Shown here piece after piece: positions 26,522 to 34,981 of a DNA stretch of 64,000 nt. Made by a program: the position numbers and the translations under genes. The DNA lies in contig CAJKDC010000001.1 in NCBI GenBank assembly GCA_905198575.1, forward strand, positions 1-64,000, written 5' to 3'. This DNA comes from an uncultured Bacteroides sp. GTDB taxonomy: Bacteria; Bacteroidota; Bacteroidia; Bacteroidales; Bacteroidaceae. The notes under the pieces are model-generated. The model made no database searches, was not told the DNA's origin, and saw only the letters and a program-made list of their open reading frames with translations. Each line of letters starts with the position of its first letter. Positions within the stretch are counted from its first letter, which is position 1.

Positions 26522-26529
26522 CAAAAATA
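26522..26529 (-). promoter_or_regulatory. -7 element for mfd
   Basis: Reads TATTTTTG on the minus strand, 24 bases before the chosen mfd start. Confidence 0.5.
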
Positions 26530-26541
26530 CAAAAAATAGCT

Positions 26542-26549
26542 TATTTTTG
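26542..26549 (+). promoter_or_regulatory. -7 element for the TPR gene
   Basis: TATTTTTG, 25 bases before the TPR gene start at 26575, and back to back with the mfd element 12 bases away. Confidence 0.5.
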
Positions 26550-26574
26550 CACCTTAACAAAAATCAAATCACAA

Positions 26575-28767
26575 ATGAGCACAATAAACAAATCCGAACA
26601 TACCCGACTTCTGAAACAGCTTTATGCATACCGTCTGAAGGACACGCTTTCCCGTCTGAACCAGGAAGCTATGGTCATGTCCGACTGGAATCTCCAGACA
26701 AGGATAGACAACCTGCGCCAGACCTACGAGGCACTGCTGAGCTATGCAGCTACCGGAGCAACCGACCCCAAGCGCGACAAAATCCTGCTGAACATACAGC
26801 GTGCCGCAGCCGAAATAACCGACCTGCTCTATCTGCACCACGAAGCAAAGAACTGCTATGGCGACTTCTGGAACCGAATCCAGAACCAGCTGAAAACTTT
26901 GGGACAGCAGCCCGACTACGCTCAACTTATCGAACAACTGAGAGCAAACCTGCGTCAGGTAGAGCTCATCCCCGATATGCCGGACAATGCCGGACGCCAA
27001 GAAAAAGACCGCGCCGTGCGCGAAGCATACGAGCAACAGCTGGACCAGCTATTTTATGCCGTATGGTGCAGCCTCCACTGGAGTGAAACCGAATACAACA
27101 CCCTGTGCGACCACCTGCTCCACACCCCGCTGCCCGAATATGACACCGCAGTAGTGACCAGCGCCATTGCCCAGTCCCTGCTTATCTGTTTCGACCCCTA
27201 TAAATTCCGCCTGCTCACCGAACTTTACCACTACCGCGAAGAGCTACAGGTAAACCAGCGTGCCCTTATCGGCATTGCCCTGACCGTATACTACCACGAA
27301 GAGCGTTTCAAACTCTATCCCACCTGTCAGGATGCCCTGCAAGACCTGCTCGATGACGAAACCTTCGTCCAGCAGCTCGGTAAGCTGCAAATACAACTTC
27401 TCATGAGCCGTGAGACAGAGAAAATCAGCAGCCGGATGCATCAGGAAATTTTCCCCGACCTGCTAAACTACAAGCTGGGCAACCCCGACACCAAGATTAC
27501 CAGTCTGGAAGAACTCGAAGAATACATCGACGAGAATCCCGAATGGAAAAGCCGCATGAACAAGCTCACCGACAAGATGCGCGAGCTGGGCGAAATGCAA
27601 CAGGAAGGAGCCGACACCAACATGTACACCTTCACCACCCTGAAGAGTTACCCCTTCTTCCGCCGTGCCCCCCACTGGTTTTACCCGTTCAATACCCACC
27701 AGTCTGATATCGCAGACATTCTGGGCAAGTACCCTCAGGCCGGACAGTTCCTCCGCTTTATCAACAGCAGCGGCATGTACTGTAATTCCGACTTGTACTC
27801 TCTTCTGTTCACCTTACAGCAAGTAAGTGGCATACAAGAAGGCAAAAACATCATCCCCATGGAGCTGAGCGAACTTGGCGAACAACTTGAAAACGCCCAG
27901 GAAAAGCAAGAAAATCCAGATTCCATCCGCCGTCAATACCTGCAAGATGTCTACAGATTCTACAAACTCTGGCAGTTCAAGAGCTATCAGGACGATATTT
28001 TCAAGGACGACCTCGCTTTATGGCATCGCCAAAGCCTGGCCAAGGCCCTTCAGCAACCCGAATTGCTGGAACACATTGCCCACTTCCTGTTTAGCAAAGA
28101 CTATTTCAGTGAAGCCGCCGAACTTTACACCCAACTGTCGGCACTGCCCGAAGCCAAAGCAGAATATCTCCAGAAACTGGGCTTCTGCTACCAGAAACAG
28201 GGCAAATACTCCGAAGCACTCCAGGCTTACCAGAAAGCCGAGCTGCTGCTGTCTGCAGACGACACCTGGAACAACCTGCACATTGCCCAGTGCTACCGGC
28301 AGTTACACCAATACGAAGAAGCCCTTGCATACTACATGAAAGTAACGGAAGCCAAGCCCGACAATCTGAATGCAGCTCTGCAGACAGGGCACTGTCTGGC
28401 TGCCCTGCGCCGCTATCAGGAAGCCCTGAAATACTATTTCAAAGTAGAATTCCTTGGAAAAACCCCGGCCAACGCCCACCGTGCCATCGGCTGGTGCTAC
28501 TTCATGACCGGACAACCCCAGAAAGCAGAAGAGTATTATCAGAAAGTCCTCGACAACGAAAGTAAGATTCTGCCTTCGGACTATATGAACATGGGGCACG
28601 CCCTCCTTGTACAGAAACGTATAGCCGATGCCTTAACTTACTACCATCGCGCATACGCCGTCAGCAAAGACGACTTTTATCAAACCCTGCAGACAGACAC
28701 TCCAGCCTTGCTGGAACAGGGAGTATCAGCTTCCGAGCTCCATCTATTGCCCGACCTGCTGATGTAA
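26575..28767 (+). CDS. Large tetratricopeptide-repeat protein
   Basis: A 730-residue cytoplasmic protein without signal peptide or membrane segments. The first 520 residues are helical and not assigned; the C-terminal part (about 535-720) has at least five TPR units with the usual small/large pattern (YLQKLGFCYQKQGKYSEALQ, LHIAQCYRQLHQYEEALAYY, AIGWCYFMTGQPQKAEEYY). It is probably a scaffold for protein contacts; partner unknown. The start MSTINKS is used since the preceding 21 codons of open frame overlap the promoter. It reads divergently from mfd. Confidence 0.8.
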   Translation: MSTINKSEHTRLLKQLYAYRLKDTLSRLNQEAMVMSDWNLQTRIDNLRQTYEALLSYAATGATDPKRDKILLNIQRAAAEITDLLYLHHEAKNCYGDFWNRIQNQLKTLGQQPDYAQLIEQLRANLRQVELIPDMPDNAGRQEKDRAVREAYEQQLDQLFYAVWCSLHWSETEYNTLCDHLLHTPLPEYDTAVVTSAIAQSLLICFDPYKFRLLTELYHYREELQVNQRALIGIALTVYYHEERFKLYPTCQDALQDLLDDETFVQQLGKLQIQLLMSRETEKISSRMHQEIFPDLLNYKLGNPDTKITSLEELEEYIDENPEWKSRMNKLTDKMRELGEMQQEGADTNMYTFTTLKSYPFFRRAPHWFYPFNTHQSDIADILGKYPQAGQFLRFINSSGMYCNSDLYSLLFTLQQVSGIQEGKNIIPMELSELGEQLENAQEKQENPDSIRRQYLQDVYRFYKLWQFKSYQDDIFKDDLALWHRQSLAKALQQPELLEHIAHFLFSKDYFSEAAELYTQLSALPEAKAEYLQKLGFCYQKQGKYSEALQAYQKAELLLSADDTWNNLHIAQCYRQLHQYEEALAYYMKVTEAKPDNLNAALQTGHCLAALRRYQEALKYYFKVEFLGKTPANAHRAIGWCYFMTGQPQKAEEYYQKVLDNESKILPSDYMNMGHALLVQKRIADALTYYHRAYAVSKDDFYQTLQTDTPALLEQGVSASELHLLPDLLM

Positions 28768-28816
28768 GTCATCTTGACACTACATTTTTGATGCATCATT
28801 TTTAAGACGCACATAC

Positions 28817-28874
28817 ATCACAAGAGTGACGAACTTAAATCATTTAAATAATGAAAGTTCGTCACTCTTGTGAT
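28817..28874. repeat. Long perfect inverted repeat in a 306-base intergenic region
   Basis: The arms 28817-28836 and 28855-28874 are exact 20-bp reverse complements (ATCACAAGAGTGACG...); the 18-base loop itself contains TCATT/AATGA that can extend the stem past a three-base bulge. No T run follows on the plus strand. It lies 49 bases after the TPR gene. The rest of the gap (28875-29050) is AT-rich and shows only the promoter at its end. Confidence 0.8.
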
Positions 28875-29050
28875 ATCATAAACACCTACCGGCATTTGAC
28901 TGTTCATAACTGTACATTTGTTGGTCGCAATTCAAATATACAATTTGTTCAGCGGTTTTCCTTTTTAGGAAACTATCACTCGAAATGTCGGATGAACCAT
29001 TTTTATATAAGATTTAAGGATTGACACAAGGTTGCAATGAAATATCTTTA

Positions 29051-29058
29051 TATCTTTG
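29051..29058 (+). promoter_or_regulatory. -7 element for the five-gene operon
   Basis: TATCTTTG, a full TAnnTTTG match, 15 bases before the first ATG of the glycosyltransferase gene (21 before the second). Confidence 0.5.
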
Positions 29059-29073
29059 TCTAATTGAAAAAAA

Positions 29074-29829
29074 ATGCTTATGCAAACAAGTGACAGTATC
29101 ATTATTATTCCTACGTATAACGAAAAGGAAAATATAGAAAATATCATCCGGGCTGTGTTCGGACTGGAAAAGTGCTTCCACATTCTGGTTATTGAAGATA
29201 ATTCACCGGACGGAACAGCTGACATAGTAAGAAAAATGCAAAAAGAGTTTCCGGAACGGCTCTTCATGGTAGAAAGAAAAGGAAAGTTGGGACTGGGAAC
29301 TGCATATATCACCGGATTTAAATGGGCTCTGGAACATGGCTACGACTTTGTGTTCGAAATGGATGCTGACTTTAGCCATAACCCGAATGATTTGCCACGA
29401 CTGTATAAAGCATGTGCCGAAGAGGGAGCTGACGTAGCAATCGGCTCACGCTATATCAGCGGTGTGAATGTCGTAAACTGGCCAATGGGAAGGGTGCTGA
29501 TGTCTTATTTTGCTTCGAAATATGTGCGTCTGGTTACAGGGGTTCCCATTCACGATACTACAGCCGGATTTAAATGCTACCGCCGGCAGGTATTGGAAAC
29601 AATCCCTCTGGATGAAGTCCGGTTCAAGGGATATGCATTCCAGATTGAAATGAAATTTACAGCTTATAAATGTGGTTTTAAGGTGGTAGAAGTTCCGGTA
29701 ATCTTTATCAACCGCGAACTGGGTACCTCTAAAATGAACAGCAGCATCTTTGGTGAGGCTGTGTTTGGTGTGATGAAACTGAAATGGGACAGCTTGTTCC
29801 GTAAATATCCTAAAAAAGCGAATGTATGA
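29074..29829 (+). CDS. Polyprenol-phosphate mannosyltransferase-like GT2 glycosyltransferase
   Basis: A 251-residue family 2 glycosyltransferase of the dolichol-phosphate mannose synthase group. The opening IIIPTYNEKENI, the EDNSPDGTA block and the DAD metal motif (D97-D99, in EMDADFSHNP) are characteristic. Such enzymes transfer mannose (or glucose) from the nucleotide sugar to polyprenyl phosphate for envelope or protein O-glycosylation. No C-terminal membrane helices are present, so it is the soluble, peripheral type. The start may be the first or third Met. Its stop overlaps the dihydroorotase start (ATGA), as first gene of a five-gene operon. Confidence 0.88.
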   Translation: MLMQTSDSIIIIPTYNEKENIENIIRAVFGLEKCFHILVIEDNSPDGTADIVRKMQKEFPERLFMVERKGKLGLGTAYITGFKWALEHGYDFVFEMDADFSHNPNDLPRLYKACAEEGADVAIGSRYISGVNVVNWPMGRVLMSYFASKYVRLVTGVPIHDTTAGFKCYRRQVLETIPLDEVRFKGYAFQIEMKFTAYKCGFKVVEVPVIFINRELGTSKMNSSIFGEAVFGVMKLKWDSLFRKYPKKANV

Positions 29830-31166
29830 AAAGAACTTGGATAAAGAATGCCCGCATCGTTAACGAAGGGAAGTGTTTTGCCGGAAGTGTTGTTATTGAA
29901 GGAGATCGGATTGCTGAAGTGCTGGATAAAGATGTATGCCCTCAAACAGCTTGTGAAGAGGTGGTAGATGCTGCTGGCGCTTACTTGCTGCCGGGTGTAA
30001 TTGATGACCATGTGCATTTCCGTGACCCGGGACTGACACACAAAGCGGACATGACAAGTGAAAGTTGTGCTGCGGCTGCCGGTGGAGTTACTTCGTTTAT
30101 GGATATGCCGAACTGTAATCCGCAAACAACAACTCTGGAGGCTCTCGAAAATAAGTTTGCAGATGCCGCAAAAAAGAGTATCGTAAATTATTCGTTCTAT
30201 TTTGGTGCAACAAACAACAATGCAAACTTGCTGTCTTCGCTGGACAAAACAAAAGTATGCGGAGTGAAACTGTTCATGGGTGCCAGCACTGGCAATATGC
30301 TGGTGGACCGTATGGACATACTGCGGAAGATTTTCAGCGAAGCAGGTATGCTCATTGCGACGCATTGTGAAGACCAGAATATCATACGGAAAAATACAAA
30401 GAAGTTTCAGGAATTGTATGGGGAAGATCCGGATATAACCTGCCATCCGCTGATTCGCAGTGAAGAAGCTTGCTACGAATCGTCAAAACTGGCAGTACAG
30501 CTGGCTAAAGAAACAGGAGCACATCTGCACATCCTGCACATCAGCACAGCGAAAGAACTGGAATTACTGGAAAACAAACCGCTGGAAGAAAAACATATTA
30601 CTGCCGAAGCATGCGTATCGCATCTGTTCTTCTGCGATGAGGATTACAAACGGATGGGAGCGCATATCAAGTGTAACCCAAGTATCAAGACCAGAGCCGA
30701 CCGCGATGCGCTACGTAAAGCACTGAGCGAAAATCGGATTGACGTAATCGGTACGGACCATGCCCCACATTTGTTGAGCGAGAAACAAGGAGGCGCATTG
30801 AAAGCTGTTTCGGGCATGCCTACCCTGCAGTTTTCACTCATAAGCTGTTATGAACTGGTTAAAGAGGGTATTTTAAGCATAGAACAGCTGGTAGAAAAAA
30901 TGTGTCATGCACCGGCTAAACTGTACAACATCTGTGAACGCGGATTTATACGCCCGGGATATAAAGCGGATTTAGTAATCCTGAATCCGGATTGCACATG
31001 GACTGTAACGGATAAAGTAGTACTGAGCAAATGTGGATGGACTCCAATGGCCGGACAGGATTTCCATGCGCGTGTGGAAAAGACTTTCGTGAACGGTGAC
31101 TTGGTTTACAGTGAAGGTAAAGTGGATGAACTGCACTGCGGAGAAGCGTTGCGCTTTAACCGGTAA
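29826..31166 (+). CDS. pyrC: Dihydroorotase
   Basis: A 446-residue amidohydrolase for the third step of pyrimidine synthesis (carbamoyl aspartate to dihydroorotate). The metal-binding DHVHFRDPG block is at residues 61-69 and the GTDHAPH block near 309-315; the cap GFIRPGYKADLVIL close to the C terminus is usual for the family. Its length fits the longer, type I dihydroorotases. It shares a four-base overlap with the preceding glycosyltransferase gene; the mixed operon content (sugar lipid, pyrimidine, B12 enzyme reactivation, lipid acylation) gives no single pathway. Confidence 0.93.
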   Translation: MKRTWIKNARIVNEGKCFAGSVVIEGDRIAEVLDKDVCPQTACEEVVDAAGAYLLPGVIDDHVHFRDPGLTHKADMTSESCAAAAGGVTSFMDMPNCNPQTTTLEALENKFADAAKKSIVNYSFYFGATNNNANLLSSLDKTKVCGVKLFMGASTGNMLVDRMDILRKIFSEAGMLIATHCEDQNIIRKNTKKFQELYGEDPDITCHPLIRSEEACYESSKLAVQLAKETGAHLHILHISTAKELELLENKPLEEKHITAEACVSHLFFCDEDYKRMGAHIKCNPSIKTRADRDALRKALSENRIDVIGTDHAPHLLSEKQGGALKAVSGMPTLQFSLISCYELVKEGILSIEQLVEKMCHAPAKLYNICERGFIRPGYKADLVILNPDCTWTVTDKVVLSKCGWTPMAGQDFHARVEKTFVNGDLVYSEGKVDELHCGEALRFNR

Positions 31167-31178
31167 TCAATTGAGTAA

Positions 31179-32090
31179 ATGGATATGAAAACGGAGATTA
31201 CAAAAGTAACCTATAATATTCACGACCTGGCAGAGTATATCAACTGGATTTATTTCTTTCATGCCTGGGGATTCCAACCCAGATTTACAGGTATTGCAGA
31301 TATCCATGGATGTGATGCTTGCCGTGCCAGCTGGCTGGCTTCGTTTCCGGAAGAGGAAAGGGCTAAAGCTGCAGAGGCAATGCAATTGCATAAGGAAGCA
31401 AACCGGATACTGAACAAACTGGATGCTAATTTTAAAGTCTTTGCAATATACAGGCTGATGGAGGCAAATGCTGACGGCGATGACCTGTTGCTGGAAGGAA
31501 AACGGTTCCCGCTATTGCGGCAGCAAACCCGAATAAAGCCGGAAGATCCGTTTTTGTGTCTGAGTGATTTCGTCCGTCCGGTTGAAGGGGGTATCAAAGA
31601 TACGGTAGGAGCTTTTGCTACGACAATAGACCCCAATATGGAACTCCTCTTTAAAGAGGATGACTATAAATTGATGCTGGTTAAGACATTGGCCGAACGC
31701 CTGGCTGAAGCTGCAGCCGAAAAAGTACACGAGGATATCCGAAAAAAAATATGGGGATATGCCCCGGATGAAAAGCTGACTAAAAGAGAGTTGCTGAATG
31801 AAGAGTATCAGGGAATACGACCGGCGGTGGGTTATCCTTCATTACCAGATATTTCAGTAAATTTTCTGCTGGATGAATTACTCGACATGAAGCAAATTGG
31901 TATCAGCCTGACGGAAAATGGAATGATGCAACCACATGCTTCTGTATGTGGACTGATGTTTGCACATCCGGCATCACGTTATTTCTCGGTAGGAAAAATC
32001 GGTACGGACCAACTGACGGACTATGCAAAAAGACGCGGAGTCACAGTGGACGTGATGCGTAAATATTTAGCAGCCAATCTACAAGACTGA
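31179..32090 (+). CDS. Stand-alone methionine synthase (MetH) activation domain protein
   Basis: A 303-residue protein that corresponds to the C-terminal AdoMet-binding reactivation domain of cobalamin-dependent methionine synthase. The AdoMet motif RPxxGY is present as RPAVGYPSLPD at residues 214-224, and the region around 255-300 keeps the SxCGLMFAHPxxxYFSVGKI signature. No B12-binding (DxHxxG), folate or homocysteine domain is present. It should reductively remethylate cob(II)alamin in a partner MetH encoded elsewhere; that is inference. An alternative start is Met3. It lies 12 bases after pyrC. Confidence 0.85.
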   Translation: MDMKTEITKVTYNIHDLAEYINWIYFFHAWGFQPRFTGIADIHGCDACRASWLASFPEEERAKAAEAMQLHKEANRILNKLDANFKVFAIYRLMEANADGDDLLLEGKRFPLLRQQTRIKPEDPFLCLSDFVRPVEGGIKDTVGAFATTIDPNMELLFKEDDYKLMLVKTLAERLAEAAAEKVHEDIRKKIWGYAPDEKLTKRELLNEEYQGIRPAVGYPSLPDISVNFLLDELLDMKQIGISLTENGMMQPHASVCGLMFAHPASRYFSVGKIGTDQLTDYAKRRGVTVDVMRKYLAANLQD

Positions 32091-32105
32091 CAGGAGGAAA
32101 GAAGA

Positions 32106-33266
32106 ATGATGTTATTGAAACTTGGGTTATTCTTTACATTACTACTGTTATTTCCCGATTGGTACATAGACCGGAAACTGTTAAGCCACACCGGATACAA
32201 AGGTTTGCGCTTTTTTTACTGGATACCGTCGGGATTGCTACTGGCTGGTATGCTGTTTATCTTTACACTGTACAGGCCAGGTCCTGATGCAATGCAGCAA
32301 TTGAGCTATTTCCTGATTGTTTTTTTATGTTTCAGTGTACCGAAAGCTTTGTTTGTACTGATACATCTGCTGTTACGTGGTATTGCGCGGATAACGAACA
32401 GGAAGCTGTATGGAGAGCAATTGGCTGGTACGTTAGCACTGGCTTCGTTAATATATATCATTTATGGAGCTACTGCGGGAAAGGAAAACTTTACGGTTCG
32501 AGAGGTCACTTTCGAATCTTCCGATTTACCGACCGGATTTGATGGATATCGCATTTTGCAATTGTCGGACCTACATACCGGTAGTTGGAAAGGAAATGGA
32601 AGGGCACTGCAAAGGGCTGTAGACTTATGCAACAAACAACAGGCGGATGTCATCGTATTTACAGGAGATGTAGTGAATAACCTGGCTTCGGAACTGAAAG
32701 AGTTTATTCCGATATTAAGCGGTCTGAAGGCTAAAGACGGGGTTTTCTCGGTATTGGGTAATCATGACTATTCGCCATATATAAAATGGGAATCGCCGGA
32801 AATGCAGCAGCAGAACCTGGAACAACTGATGAGGTATGAGCAGGAAATGGGTTGGAAACTGCTGATGAATGAACACAGAATGCTGTATAGCGGAAAGGAT
32901 TCTATCGTACTGGCTGGCGTGGAAAACAGTGGCCAACCGCCTTTCCCGAATAAAGGAGACTTGAAAAAGGCATTGGCTGGTACAGAAGGGCTGTTTAAGG
33001 TCTTACTTAGCCACGATCCTACCCACTGGAAAAGGGAGGTGTTGCCGCAAAGTGACGTACAGCTGATGCTGGCAGGACATACACACAATATGCAATTCAG
33101 CCTGTTAGGGTGGTCACCTTCCGGACTGGTCTATCCGGAGCACGAAGGACTGTACATGACTGGAGGCAGAGGACTGTATGTAAATATTGGACTTGGGTAT
33201 CTGATGTTTCCGATGCGTCTGGGTGCCTGGCCCGAGATTACGGTCATAACCTTGAAAAGAAAGTAA
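32106..33266 (+). CDS. Membrane-bound metallophosphoesterase
   Basis: A 386-residue protein with three to four N-terminal hydrophobic segments (about residues 2-18, 37-60, 68-92, 104-122) and a C-terminal calcineurin-like phosphoesterase domain. All signature blocks are present in order: LSDLHTG, FTGDVVNN, LGNHDY and AGHTHNMQ. Family relatives include YkuE/YaeI-like enzymes and UDP-diacylglucosamine hydrolase-type proteins; the lipid-facing anchor and the following PlsC gene suggest a lipid substrate, without proof. It lies 15 bases after the MetH-domain gene, in the same operon. Confidence 0.88.
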   Translation: MMLLKLGLFFTLLLLFPDWYIDRKLLSHTGYKGLRFFYWIPSGLLLAGMLFIFTLYRPGPDAMQQLSYFLIVFLCFSVPKALFVLIHLLLRGIARITNRKLYGEQLAGTLALASLIYIIYGATAGKENFTVREVTFESSDLPTGFDGYRILQLSDLHTGSWKGNGRALQRAVDLCNKQQADVIVFTGDVVNNLASELKEFIPILSGLKAKDGVFSVLGNHDYSPYIKWESPEMQQQNLEQLMRYEQEMGWKLLMNEHRMLYSGKDSIVLAGVENSGQPPFPNKGDLKKALAGTEGLFKVLLSHDPTHWKREVLPQSDVQLMLAGHTHNMQFSLLGWSPSGLVYPEHEGLYMTGGRGLYVNIGLGYLMFPMRLGAWPEITVITLKRK

Positions 33267-33297
33267 CGGAAGTTTAATGTTTATATAAGTTTATAGT

Positions 33298-34050
33298 ATG
33301 AGAGTTTTTTATATTGTATACCAGATTTGTATCGGACTTCCGATTTTTCTGGTTCTTACGATTCTGACAGCATTGGTTACAATCATCGGCTCTTGGATAG
33401 GAAGTGCACACTTCTGGGGATATTATCCGGGAAAAATCTGGTCGCAACTGACGTGTTATGTATTGCTGCTTCCTGTCAAGGTAGAAGGCAGAGAAAATCT
33501 GGAAGAAAAAACATCGTATGTATTTGTTGCCAATCATCAGGGAGCTTTCGATATTTTCCTGATTTATGGTTTCTTGGGACGTAATTTCAAATGGATGATG
33601 AAGAAGGGACTGCGAAAACTTCCGTTTGTTGGAAAAGCTTGCCAGTCGGCTGGACACATTTTCGTAGACAAATCGGGTCCCAAAAAGATTCAGGAAACAA
33701 TTCAGCATGCAGAAAAGGTACTGCAGGGAGGAACCTCGCTGATGGTTTTTCCGGAAGGAGCACGCTCGTTTACCGGACACATGGGATACTTTAAGAAAGG
33801 GGCATTCCAGCTGGCTGATGAATTGCAGTTGCCGGTAGTACCGCTGACCATCGACGGTTCGTTTGATATTTTACCTAGAACCGGTAAATTACTGAGCTGG
33901 CATCCTTTGCGACTGACTATTCATAAACCCATCTACCCGGAATGTCAGGGCATTGAGAATATCAAACGGATGATGGAAATTTCTTATAAGGAAATAGAAC
34001 AGGGCTTACCTGAACACTACAGGGGAAAGGTAGACAATCCGGACCAGTAA
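33298..34050 (+). CDS. plsC: 1-acyl-sn-glycerol-3-phosphate acyltransferase
   Basis: A 250-residue lysophosphatidate acyltransferase for phosphatidic acid synthesis. One hydrophobic segment (about residues 8-32) is followed by the catalytic motif NHQGAFD (H80 and D85) and the substrate motif FPEGARS (151-157). Length and motif spacing fit PlsC; an acyltransferase acting on another lipid acceptor is the alternative. Last gene of the five-gene operon, 31 bases after the phosphoesterase; no clear terminator follows. Confidence 0.92.
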   Translation: MRVFYIVYQICIGLPIFLVLTILTALVTIIGSWIGSAHFWGYYPGKIWSQLTCYVLLLPVKVEGRENLEEKTSYVFVANHQGAFDIFLIYGFLGRNFKWMMKKGLRKLPFVGKACQSAGHIFVDKSGPKKIQETIQHAEKVLQGGTSLMVFPEGARSFTGHMGYFKKGAFQLADELQLPVVPLTIDGSFDILPRTGKLLSWHPLRLTIHKPIYPECQGIENIKRMMEISYKEIEQGLPEHYRGKVDNPDQ

Positions 34051-34071
34051 TGACGGCCGGTGTACAAAATA

Positions 34072-34800
34072 TTAGTGAACATTATCGGATGCCATCTCTC
34101 TACGCATGTGAGGTGGCATTTTTTGCATATTGTCTTGAGCCGCTGCTACATAGCTCCGAACGTAAGGGTGATTCATGAACTGTTCTGGAGCTTTGTCAAG
34201 AATTTCCTGCAATAATGGAGTGATTACCGGATAAGGGTAAGAATTGGCTACCATCAAAAAGATACCGGGACCTAATACATTCTCGTAGTTATCCTGAACA
34301 AACTGCTTTATCAGCTGATCCATCTCATTGGAAAGTCGGAGCCGGCGAGCAGAAATGGTCTGGTGAATTTCATCCGGGTCTACCCCATCCATAATCATAC
34401 GGCTTTCTGAACGCTCTACTTCATAGGACTTGTCGTCCAGCTCTGTCTTTTTATTGACAAAATCGGTCAGGGCATCATTGAGGGGCGTCCCTGTGATACC
34501 AATACGCATGCGGTCTATATTGATGGTAATTTTTCCTTCTTCAAGCACAAAAGGCATAATGCTTTCATCGTCCATAAAAAGGGTAGCAAGCATCGTTGAA
34601 TCGACATGCCCTTTCATATGGAAAAGTCCGTGAATAACTTCTGCCGAATCGACATTTACCAATCCGGAATCAGACAATACACGAACATATAACATCCTGC
34701 CGTCGAGTATAGACACAGATGATGTACCTTTTATTTCGTATTTACGGGTGCAAGATATTGCTGAAAAAGCTATGATGAAAAGCAATAAGTGTTTGTACAT
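34072..34800 (-). CDS. DUF4369-type lipoprotein
   Basis: A 242-residue exported protein with a signal ending in AISC (C17 as likely lipidated residue). The body YEIKGTSSVSILDGRMLYVR ... DSAEVIHGLFHMKGHVD is the beta-rich DUF4369 domain that in Bacteroidetes is often found at the N terminus of thioredoxin-like proteins; here no thioredoxin CxxC follows, only a helical tail rich in Met and acidic residues. Function unknown. It is a single gene with its own promoter, convergent to plsC. Confidence 0.8.
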   Translation of the reverse strand: MYKHLLLFIIAFSAISCTRKYEIKGTSSVSILDGRMLYVRVLSDSGLVNVDSAEVIHGLFHMKGHVDSTMLATLFMDDESIMPFVLEEGKITINIDRMRIGITGTPLNDALTDFVNKKTELDDKSYEVERSESRMIMDGVDPDEIHQTISARRLRLSNEMDQLIKQFVQDNYENVLGPGIFLMVANSYPYPVITPLLQEILDKAPEQFMNHPYVRSYVAAAQDNMQKMPPHMRREMASDNVH

Positions 34801-34828
34801 GAATTACTTTTGTTTTATATTTCATCAG

Positions 34829-34836
34829 CAAAGGTA
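34829..34836 (-). promoter_or_regulatory. -7 element for the DUF4369 lipoprotein
   Basis: Reads TACCTTTG on the minus strand, 29 bases before the start. Confidence 0.5.
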
Positions 34837-34942
34837 TAATCTTTATTTCACTGTAAAAAGGATTTTATTATTATTTAAAACAATATGTGACTAAATGCTA
34901 GATTAGAAAAGCGACTTCGTTTTCATGAAAACATTTTTTTAC

Positions 34943-34950
34943 TAACTTTG
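34943..34950 (+). promoter_or_regulatory. -7 element for the S46 peptidase
   Basis: TAACTTTG, 32 bases before the peptidase start. Confidence 0.5.
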
Positions 34951-34981
34951 CGAACTACAACAACTTATTTTTAATTTCTGA

